Assembly: GCF_001578875.1 (NCBI RefSeq)
Contig: NZ_KQ969506.1
Coordinates: 1,132,059 to 1,188,574 of the forward strand
Reading direction: 5' to 3'
DNA: 56,516 bases
Source: Streptococcus sp. DD13
Lineage (GTDB): Bacteria; Bacillota; Bacilli; Lactobacillales; Streptococcaceae
The notes below the pieces were generated by a model. The model made no database searches. It saw nothing but the letters and a program-made list of their open reading frames with translations, and was not told where the DNA came from. The number at the start of each line of letters is the position of its first letter. Position 1 is the stretch's first letter. Below are positions 8,388-14,787 of the stretch, piece after piece. Position numbers and translations under genes: made by a program.

Positions 8388-9146
8388 CTAATCCACATAA
8401 GAAGTATAGGGCCCCAATTCCTTCTGGATATGGCGACTATACTCCTGATCTGTCAAAACCAGACTCACCTGAGATAAAGGACAAATCTGAGTAAAAGAAG
8501 TCTTTCCCAACTTACTGCTATCCGCCAACAAGAAGCGCTCTTTGGACCGCTCTAGGGCCAGTTGTTGCGTATGAGCTTCTTCAATCGAAGAAGTCAAGAC
8601 CAGACCATCCTTGACACCACTACAACTAAAAAACATCTTTGAAAAATAAAGCTGGTCCATGATTCGCTGGCTCATCTCACCGGTAAAAGCCTGTGTATTG
8701 GCCCGCATCTCGCCCCCTAGTAGAAAAACCTTGAATTGATCGGTCTTCCGACGGTAGAGCTGATTGAAAATCGGCCAACAATTGGTAACTACCTGAAGTT
8801 TCTCATGCTTGATCTCATCTGCCAACAATTCAATCGTTGTACCTGGACCCAGAAAAATCGTGTCCCCTTCATCAATAAGGGCAGCTGCGCGTTTCGCGAT
8901 TTGCCTCTTGGCCTCCATATTTTGTTGATGACTTTCCTCGTGACTCAACTCACGAAAGCTCACAACCCGATTACTCTTGGCTCCTCCATGCACCCGCGTC
9001 AAGATTCCTTGGTTTTCCAATTCTGTCAAATCCCGTCGCACCGTCATGTCTGAAACACCTAGAGCCTCCATAATCTCAGAAACCTTCACGGTCCCAGACT
9101 GGTGAACCATCCTGGTAATCGCATCCAGCCGTTCATGCTTGATCAT
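8388..9146 (-). CDS. DeoR/LacR-family transcriptional regulator
   Basis: A 252-residue repressor-type protein. The N-terminal DeoR helix-turn-helix spans residues 1-55 (IKHERLDAITRMV, then VSEIMEALGVSDMTVRRDL). The C-terminal domain is the DeoR sugar-phosphate sensor, with VVTNCWPIFNQL and DSSKLGKTSF. In streptococci this closely resembles LacR, the tagatose 6-phosphate-responsive repressor of the lac genes, but no sugar genes are adjacent, so its target must lie elsewhere or be itself. The ATG follows an AGGAGGAAGG site. It is divergent from the Gln/Gly-rich protein gene across a large regulatory region. I give no symbol because the orphan position leaves the ligand uncertain. Confidence 0.85.
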   Translation of the reverse strand: MIKHERLDAITRMVHQSGTVKVSEIMEALGVSDMTVRRDLTELENQGILTRVHGGAKSNRVVSFRELSHEESHQQNMEAKRQIAKRAAALIDEGDTIFLGPGTTIELLADEIKHEKLQVVTNCWPIFNQLYRRKTDQFKVFLLGGEMRANTQAFTGEMSQRIMDQLYFSKMFFSCSGVKDGLVLTSSIEEAHTQQLALERSKERFLLADSSKLGKTSFTQICPLSQVSLVLTDQEYSRHIQKELGPYTSYVD

Positions 9147-9187
9147 TTCATCCTTCCTCCTGTCTCAAAAACAACACACACATGTTT

Positions 9188-9193
9188 ATTATA
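9188..9193 (-). promoter_or_regulatory. -10 element of the DeoR/LacR-type gene
   Basis: Minus strand TATAAT, about 42 nt upstream of the start codon; the -35 is poor. Confidence 0.4.
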
Positions 9194-9257
9194 AGATATT
9201 TTGACACTTTTTTCTAGAAAGAAATAGGAATCCGAACAAATAATAGAAATGGTTTGG

Positions 9258-9328
9258 GCTATTTCAGCATTTTAAAAAATAAAAACAGAATTCTAGCCTA
9301 GGTTGGGAGATTTCCAGACTGAAATAGC
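9258..9328. promoter_or_regulatory. Widely spaced perfect inverted repeat
   Basis: GCTATTTCAG at 9258-9267 is repeated in inverted form as CTGAAATAGC at 9319-9328, 51 nt apart, in the divergent intergenic region. It could be a pair of operator half-sites, for example for the adjacent LacR-type repressor. This is inference from position only. Confidence 0.3.
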
Positions 9329-9350
9329 GTTTGACGACCCTTTCAGTTCT

Positions 9351-9446
9351 TTTAAGCTACCTTTATTATACTCGTTTTGAAAGCGTTTTACAATATACCG
9401 TGATGTTTTTAAGCTCTGTTTCAGAAAAATTTTAGCTCGGTTTAAG
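9351..9446 (+). promoter_or_regulatory. Three CiaR-like direct repeats upstream of the Gln/Gly-rich protein
   Basis: Three units follow the CiaR pattern TTTAAG-N5-TTTAAG: 9351-9367 (TTTAAG, CTACC, TTTATT), 9408-9424 (TTTAAG, CTCTG, TTTCAG) and 9430-9446 (TTTTAG, CTCGG, TTTAAG). Each matches at least 10 of 12 positions, and the spacers all begin with C. The last ends 15 nt before the extended -10 (TGATACAAT, hexamer 9462-9467). The consensus is known from pneumococcus; control here is inferred. Confidence 0.5.
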
Positions 9447-9458
9447 GCTCACTCGATA

Positions 9459-9467
9459 TGATACAAT
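9459..9467 (+). promoter_or_regulatory. Extended -10 of the Gln/Gly-rich protein gene
   Basis: TGATACAAT with no good -35, which would suit a promoter that needs an activator bound at the direct repeats just upstream. The predicted leader is about 45 nt. Confidence 0.55.
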
Positions 9468-9519
9468 CGTCGACAGAGGAAATCCTCATTATTTTAGGAA
9501 AGAAAGAAGGAATCGTATC

Positions 9520-10212
9520 ATGTCTAAAGGACAAAATCATCATGCTACAGAAGAAAATCAGAACAATCAGGAGAAGACAATCCTCCTAGCCCGTAGTCCC
9601 AAATGGTGGATGGGCGTTGTTGCAGCTGGGTCCGTCACCCTAGGGCTTGCTGCTGGATTTGCTGGGGGCGTACTGGCACAGACCGGGCACAACCAAAGCG
9701 TGGCCAACCAAGCCAGCACAGCTTTAAACGCTCAAACAAACACAAACAAACAGAACAACTCTAACACAAACAGCAACGCAACTCCGGACAAACAAGGACA
9801 ACAGGCTCCTACTTCCGGGAATAATCAAGAGAAAACCCAGGGAATGCCTCCAGGTGCCCAGGGAAATAGCAATCAGACACAAGGCGGGCCTGGGCAAGAA
9901 CAAGCAGGCTTTAGTCAAGGACAAAATGGCCCTGGACAAGAGCAAGCAGGCTTCGGACAAGGACAAAATAGCCCTGGACAAGAGCAAGCAGGCTTCGGAC
10001 AAGGACAAAATAGCCCTGGACAAGAGCAAGCAGGCTTCGGACAAGGCGGCCCTGGACAAGGCGGCCCTGGTCATGAGCAGGGAGAACCTTCTGCAAACAA
10101 CCAAGAAAACCGCAATCAAGCACAAAAAGGTGACCAAAAATCCAGTACAAGCAAAAACAAACAGAAATCATCCAAGAAAAACAAGACTAAAACTGAGTCA
10201 TCCTCTAACTAA
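9520..10212 (+). CDS. Membrane-anchored Gln/Gly/Asn-rich repeat protein
   Basis: Unrecognised 230-residue protein. Residues 1-30 are hydrophilic, residues about 33-55 form one hydrophobic segment (WWMGVVAAGSVTLGLAAGFAGGVLA), and all the rest is low-complexity, rich in Gln, Asn, Gly and Ser, with a lysine-rich end. The topology suggests a type II membrane protein or a secreted protein with a disordered outer region. Four tandem copies of a 14-residue unit (GPGQEQAGFGQGQN) occupy 9886-10053, encoded by nearly identical 42-bp DNA repeats, so copy number should vary between strains. AGAAGG precedes the ATG. The single-gene unit has its own promoter with CiaR-like repeats and a strong terminator. 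A role in the cell envelope is plausible but not shown. Confidence 0.75.
   Translation: MSKGQNHHATEENQNNQEKTILLARSPKWWMGVVAAGSVTLGLAAGFAGGVLAQTGHNQSVANQASTALNAQTNTNKQNNSNTNSNATPDKQGQQAPTSGNNQEKTQGMPPGAQGNSNQTQGGPGQEQAGFSQGQNGPGQEQAGFGQGQNSPGQEQAGFGQGQNSPGQEQAGFGQGGPGQGGPGHEQGEPSANNQENRNQAQKGDQKSSTSKNKQKSSKKNKTKTESSSN
9886..10053 (+). repeat. 42-bp in-frame tandem repeats (4 units)
   Basis: Units start at 9886, 9928, 9970 and 10012. Units 2 and 3 are almost identical; unit 1 carries several substitutions and unit 4 diverges at its end into GGPGQGGPG. Because the period is a multiple of three, gain or loss of a unit keeps the frame. Confidence 0.9.
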
Positions 10213-10238
10213 TCGTCTAAGCTAAGTAAACAAAAATC

Positions 10239-10288
10239 CTCCCTCTATTTGCTGCGGTTATCCCTTGCAGCAAACAGAGGGAGTTTTT
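10239..10288 (+). terminator. Terminator of the Gln/Gly-rich protein gene
   Basis: A 17-bp stem with one mismatch (CTCCCTCTATTTGCTGC against GCAGCAAACAGAGGGAG) followed by TTTTT. An A-run on the other side could allow use by pcp from the opposite strand. Confidence 0.88.
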
Positions 10289-10339
10289 CGTTCAATAGGG
10301 AACACGACCAAAGACAAGCCTTCTCAAAAATCCGATTCC

Positions 10340-10981
10340 TTAATGGAGGGCTCCTCCAGCTATTTGGAGATCTTTAGAATAGGTGACAATCGCTCCAATC
10401 GCAGCCTCCAATCCACGGATAATATCTTCCAGACCCATAGCAGGAGTCTGAGATTTCTCTAGCACCTGCTCTAGGAGGTAGGGGATATGGAGAAAGCCTG
10501 CTCGCATCTCTGGATAAGCTTGATCCGCTAGGTATAGGGCCTGGTACATCAAGTGATTGCAAACAAATGTCCCCGCTGAGTTAGAGACTGAAGCTGGAAT
10601 TCCGGCTTTTTTGATAGCTTGTACCATGGCCTTGATCGGAAGGGTAGAGAAATAAGCGGCTGGTCCGTCTGGCTGGATGGGCTGATCCAAAGGCTGTTGC
10701 CCCTTGTTATCCGGGATACGTGCATCGTCCAGATTGATGGCCACGCGCTCTGGGCTTAAGCCCATGCGACCACCAGCTTGGCCTACACAAAGGACCGCAT
10801 CTGGCCTTTGATCCGATATCGCTTGGGCCAAGATCTCAGCTGACTCTCCAAATACAGTCGGCACTTGTAACCAAGAAATCTGAGCTCCCTTGATGGTTTG
10901 AGGGAGACGTTTGACAGCTTCTAGTGCTGGATTGATTGCCTCTCCTCCAAAAGGTTCAAAGGCGGTGACTAAAATCTTCAT
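10340..10981 (-). CDS. pcp: pyroglutamyl-peptidase I (pyrrolidone-carboxylate peptidase)
   Basis: Removes N-terminal pyroglutamate from peptides in the cytoplasm. The 213-residue C15-family cysteine peptidase has the expected length and catalytic triad: E79 in [12 protein letters not shown]141 in [13 protein letters not shown] and H165 in AGFLHIPY. It begins [13 protein letters not shown], the usual N-terminus, so I used the ATG at 10981 rather than an upstream ATG seven codons earlier; AAAGGA lies about 12 nt before it, rather far. An extended -10 (TGGTACAAT) is at 11020-11025. It is a single gene convergent with the Gln/Gly-rich protein. Confidence 0.95.
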   Translation of the reverse strand: MKILVTAFEPFGGEAINPALEAVKRLPQTIKGAQISWLQVPTVFGESAEILAQAISDQRPDAVLCVGQAGGRMGLSPERVAINLDDARIPDNKGQQPLDQPIQPDGPAAYFSTLPIKAMVQAIKKAGIPASVSNSAGTFVCNHLMYQALYLADQAYPEMRAGFLHIPYLLEQVLEKSQTPAMGLEDIIRGLEAAIGAIVTYSKDLQIAGGALH

Positions 10982-11093
10982 AAGATGGATGGATCCTTTC
11001 ATCGATATTTTTTCACTTTATTGTACCATATCTCCTTGCTGACGCGGGACTGATCGATCGAAAAAGAGTCTTTTCTTTTCTGGGTAGCTGTAC

Positions 11094-11099
11094 TATAAT
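11094..11099 (+). promoter_or_regulatory. MATE gene -10, next to the start codon
   Basis: TATAAT ends 6 nt before the ATG at 11106, so transcription would start at about the start codon. AAGGA fills the gap but would not be in the transcript. The -35 is weak (TTTTCT, 11071-11076). Confidence 0.45.
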
Positions 11100-11105
11100 G
11101 AAGGA

Positions 11106-12476
11106 ATGAAAAGAACTTCTATTGATTTACTCCACGGGCCGATTGTCTCTTCATTGCTGGCTTTTGCCTGGCCCCTACTACTATCCAATATTTTTCAGCA
11201 ACTCTATAATACAGCAGACATCATGATCGTCGGTCGCTTTTTGGGATCAGATGCTCTGGCTGCGGTCGGTGCAACTGCAGCGATTTTCGATCTGATTATT
11301 GGATTTGCCCTGGGCGTCGGGAATGGAATGGGAATCGTCATTGCACGGGCTTACGGAGCGAAAGAAGAGGACCAGCTCAAAAAAGCTGTCGCTGCTTCCT
11401 TGCTAATCGGACTGGGTTTGAGTGGCGCAGTCATGCTCCTTGGGCATGTTGGGCTTTATCCCTTACTCGAATTCCTCGGGACCCCTTCTGCTATCATTGA
11501 CCAGTCTTATCAATATATCTCCCTCATCGTTCTTTGTGTGGCTGTGACCTTTGCTTACAATCTTGCTGCAGGCTTGTTACGGGCTGTTGGGGATAGTTTG
11601 GCTGCTCTTTCCTTTCTAATCTTTTCAGCCCTCCTCAATATTGTCTTAGATCTTTATTTTATCACTCAATTACAGCTCGGGATCCAATCTGCCGCTATCG
11701 CAACCATTCTTTCCCAAGCTCTTTCAGCTCTTCTTTGCTTCTTTTATATCCGAAAAAAAATGAGCTTCTTGGTCCCAACCCCCCACCACTTTGTATGGGA
11801 TAAGAGCCTATATGTGGATTTAGTTGAGCAGGGGCTGGCCATGGGCTTGATGACCTCTATCGTGTCCATCGGGACAGTCATCCTCCAGTCTTCTATCAAT
11901 GCCTTAGGAGCCACCATCATCAGCGCCCAAACAACTGCGCGACGTGTGATGTCCTTTATGGTCCTTCCGATTACAGCCATTGCAACAGCAATCACTACCT
12001 TTACTTCCCAAAACTTTGGTGCCAAGCAAGCTCACCGGATCCTTCGAGGTATCCGAATTGCTGTGGGGCTAAGTGTCAGCTGGGCCCTTCTAGCTTCACT
12101 GATCTTATATTTCGCAAGTCCTGCGCTCAATCAGCTGATTTCAAGTTCGACGGACCCTCTTCTCATTCACAGTGCATCGGATTACCTTCGGATTACATCC
12201 ATCTTTTACCCCGTTTTAGCGGTTCTCTTGATTCTTCGCAACAGTTTGCAGGGCTTGGGACGAAAAATGACGCCCTTGATTTCCAGTTTCATTGAGTTAA
12301 CCGGGAAAATTCTCTTTGTCTGGGTCATTATCCCATATTTAGGCTATCTTGGGGTCATCCTCTGTGAGCCTTTTCTCTGGATTCCTATGACGATTCAACT
12401 TTATTGGACCTTCCGCCACCATCCACTCATTAAGATGGCACAAAAGGGGGACTTGATCCCTTCATCGGGTAGGTAA
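11106..12476 (+). CDS. MATE-family multidrug/cation exporter
   Basis: A 456-residue integral membrane protein with about twelve transmembrane helices in two homologous halves, as expected for MATE antiporters that expel organic cations using a proton or sodium gradient. The N-terminal block (LAFAWPLLLSNIFQQLYNTA, then DIMIVGRFLGSDALAAVGAT) and the matching second-half region (LVEQGLAMGLMTSIVSIGT) are typical. A substrate cannot be read from sequence. It is a single gene whose -10 hexamer sits 6 nt before the ATG, suggesting a leaderless message. Copy 2 of the 175-bp element begins 80 nt after the stop and may act as its terminator. Confidence 0.9.
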   Translation: MKRTSIDLLHGPIVSSLLAFAWPLLLSNIFQQLYNTADIMIVGRFLGSDALAAVGATAAIFDLIIGFALGVGNGMGIVIARAYGAKEEDQLKKAVAASLLIGLGLSGAVMLLGHVGLYPLLEFLGTPSAIIDQSYQYISLIVLCVAVTFAYNLAAGLLRAVGDSLAALSFLIFSALLNIVLDLYFITQLQLGIQSAAIATILSQALSALLCFFYIRKKMSFLVPTPHHFVWDKSLYVDLVEQGLAMGLMTSIVSIGTVILQSSINALGATIISAQTTARRVMSFMVLPITAIATAITTFTSQNFGAKQAHRILRGIRIAVGLSVSWALLASLILYFASPALNQLISSSTDPLLIHSASDYLRITSIFYPVLAVLLILRNSLQGLGRKMTPLISSFIELTGKILFVWVIIPYLGYLGVILCEPFLWIPMTIQLYWTFRHHPLIKMAQKGDLIPSSGR

Positions 12477-12555
12477 ACTCGTATCCCCTGAGTCTGCCCT
12501 CAAAAAGAGAGCATTTTAGCCGACACAATTGTGTTTTACCAGGTCTTTAAAAAAT

Positions 12556-12730
12556 GAGGCTGGGACAAAAGTCCTAGCCTCTTAATTGTTTTTGGATGGT
12601 CGAGCAAGACGCAGTGGTTGAGTGGGCTCTACTCGGCTGATTTCATCAATTTTTACAGCCCGACTCAACTGTGCGGAGGCGGGACAACGAAATCGACTTC
12701 TAACGAATGACCGATTTCTGTCCCACTCTC
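12556..12730 (+). repeat. 175-bp interspersed element, copy 2
   Basis: Lies between the convergent MATE and GbpC-like genes, in the same orientation as the MATE gene. The terminal blocks GAGGCTGGGACA and CTGTCCCACTCTC form imperfect inverted repeats. Within it, GTTGAGTGGGCT can pair with AGCCCGACTCAAC leaving one bulged base. It is followed by 50 nt of unassigned sequence before the next gene. Confidence 0.93.
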
Positions 12731-12780
12731 CTTTTCCTTTATCCGATCCTTTTATGGGGTGCCAAATCCGATTGCTATCC

Positions 12781-14628
12781 TTATAAGCTATCGTCTTTTT
12801 TTGTGAGCTTACCACCTGCTAGGAGGGACAACGAAGCAATTGCTAAACTCAAACCTAAAGCCAGACTTGCGGTTTCTGATGCTTGACCTGTTTCAGGCAA
12901 TTGAGCCGGCGATTCCTTCGGTACATTCGGTTGTTCAGGACTTGGTTGTCTTTTTCCATTTTTACCAGGCACTTCCGGAGTTGGTTGCGGGATCGCTTCT
13001 TCTGTCTCCACATAGTTTTTGTGCCAAGCGACTTGTACAGATGGAGCTTGAGGCGCTGTCGGCTTATCTTTTCCATCTGGGATTTCAGGAGTGGCAATGG
13101 TTGAATTGGTTGCAAACCAGAAAGCAGTTGGAAGTCCAATATCATTTCCTTGGGCTACGAGATCCAACTCATATCCCTTATAAATCATTGCCCCCGCTCC
13201 ATAATAGGCCTTCGCTGAGCGAGGGGTTCCATCAGGATTGATCGCATCCCAACCTTCGTCAATCAAGTTCCCATTGGCATCGTAGGTCGCATCTCCGTTA
13301 AAAAGAGCCCCATGAGAACGGTATTGATTGTCGTTCTTGGAATAAACATAACCATCTGCCTGCACATCCACCGAAGATCCATCGATTTTGATAAATTCAT
13401 TGCCGTTTAAAGCGACTTTCTCGATGTGGTTTCCAAGTCCTTCCACCGTCCAATGGTTCAAGGAAGAAATACTCATGATAGAGTTGTTCCCTGACAGATC
13501 GATTGGACTTGTCGCACTTTCTGCATCATAAAAGTCCAACTTCATCTTTACGTGAATAGTTTTTGAGGCGTCTTGTGTTTGAGATCCTACAAAGAAAGTC
13601 TTTGTCGGATCATGGAAAAGCTCCACAAGAGCCGTCCCATTTGTTGTCGGAGCCTGTACCAGAGTATAGCTGGCCACGATCTTTTTGATGGGAGTTCGAT
13701 TATAAGAGGAAGTTTGGAGATTCGTATAAGTGACCGTAAGGGTTTCTCCCTCCTGCATCTTCAGCCAGACATCTTCTGTAAAGGTACCGCCTGTTTGGCT
13801 ATAGCCAGCGCCATTTCCTGCTGCAAAATCATCATTTGTGTAGGCGTCTGTATTAAACTGTTGTAAGATTTCATCTCCTGCATGCGCTTCGCGGATGGTC
13901 TTTGATAAATAGCTGACTGACCCTTGGCTGCTGGTGACTGTCATCCGAGCATTTGGCTCGTTCTGATAGATCAATCCTTGTGCGCTCTCTAGCATCTTCT
14001 TGGTCAAGACACGATCGCCTGTCCCATTGGTATAGGTTTGATAAGCTTTTTCCCAGGCTTTATAGGCGATATAATCCTTAAAATACTGGGTCACGTCTTT
14101 TTGATACTGGGTCAACGCAGCCTGGTAATCCACCAGAGACTGACGGATCGCTGATGCTTGGCTCAGGTTATCTTGATGGGCAACAGCTACTGACGAAACG
14201 GTTCGAGCCCTTGATTCTTTTAGGTGATACCCCTCTTTTTCTGTCAAGCTAAGATTTTTCCGAGCTTCTTGCTGAGCAGTTTCAAGTTCTGCTGGAGTCA
14301 ACGTCGTGTTCTGCTGAATCGCGGTGTTGGCCTCTTTCAGACCTTCTTCTTGTGCCTTTGCTAGGTTCGCTTGCGAACCGGCTTCTTCCTTCAAAGCATC
14401 CTTTTTTGCTGTTTCCAATGCCGGTGAGGTGACTTCTGAGCGAGTGAGGATGTGCGTCCCCTTTGTTTCAGTTGAGACAGGAGTTGCGATTGCTTGTGTC
14501 GTGCGATCAGCATCGCTAACCTCAGATACTGTATCGATCGTTTCATCTGCTAAGACTTGTGGAGAGATAGAGAAGACTCCCAACACAAGTGCGCTAAATA
14601 GCGTAATATTTTTCTTTGTAACTTTCAA
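12781..14628 (-). CDS. LPXTG cell-wall protein with GbpC/Spa domain
   Basis: A 615-residue surface protein. A signal peptide (residues 1-27, ending SPQVLA) is followed by an alanine- and glutamate-rich helical region (about 60-185) and a beta-rich domain (about 190-520) resembling the GbpC/Spa domain, the fold shared with the variable domain of antigen I/II adhesins. A proline-rich wall-spanning piece leads to the sorting signal LPETG at 577-581, a hydrophobic helix and a charged tail. Sortase A should attach it to peptidoglycan. The start codon is TTG with AAGGAG 7 nt upstream. In relatives this domain binds glucan or salivary glycoprotein; the ligand here is unknown. It lies 160 nt downstream of the Cna-type protein. 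Confidence 0.87.
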   Translation of the reverse strand: MKVTKKNITLFSALVLGVFSISPQVLADETIDTVSEVSDADRTTQAIATPVSTETKGTHILTRSEVTSPALETAKKDALKEEAGSQANLAKAQEEGLKEANTAIQQNTTLTPAELETAQQEARKNLSLTEKEGYHLKESRARTVSSVAVAHQDNLSQASAIRQSLVDYQAALTQYQKDVTQYFKDYIAYKAWEKAYQTYTNGTGDRVLTKKMLESAQGLIYQNEPNARMTVTSSQGSVSYLSKTIREAHAGDEILQQFNTDAYTNDDFAAGNGAGYSQTGGTFTEDVWLKMQEGETLTVTYTNLQTSSYNRTPIKKIVASYTLVQAPTTNGTALVELFHDPTKTFFVGSQTQDASKTIHVKMKLDFYDAESATSPIDLSGNNSIMSISSLNHWTVEGLGNHIEKVALNGNEFIKIDGSSVDVQADGYVYSKNDNQYRSHGALFNGDATYDANGNLIDEGWDAINPDGTPRSAKAYYGAGAMIYKGYELDLVAQGNDIGLPTAFWFATNSTIATPEIPDGKDKPTAPQAPSVQVAWHKNYVETEEAIPQPTPEVPGKNGKRQPSPEQPNVPKESPAQLPETGQASETASLALGLSLAIASLSLLAGGKLTKKDDSL

Positions 14629-14787
14629 CGTTTTCTCCTTTAAACGACTTCTGCTCGTTGATGTTTTGGCAGAGTCAAAGTTTTGATGTCATTCTGTTCA
14701 AACAAAAGCATTTTCAGACATTTCTTCCTTCTCAGAAAAAGACGAATTAGAGGGCTAATCCGTCCTTTCTAGGGCGATTCTATGGCC

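Noticed and set aside
9378-9393. cre site (TGAAAGCGTTTTACA) before the Gln/Gly-rich gene
   Set aside because: One base too long and mismatched at the right end relative to the CcpA consensus. It is also placed far from the -10, so left as a weak resemblance.
9724-10225. Three long open frames overlapping the Gln/Gly-rich gene on both strands
   Set aside because: The 42-bp period keeps all frames open. Only the frame with ATG, ribosome site, promoter and a membrane segment is plausible.
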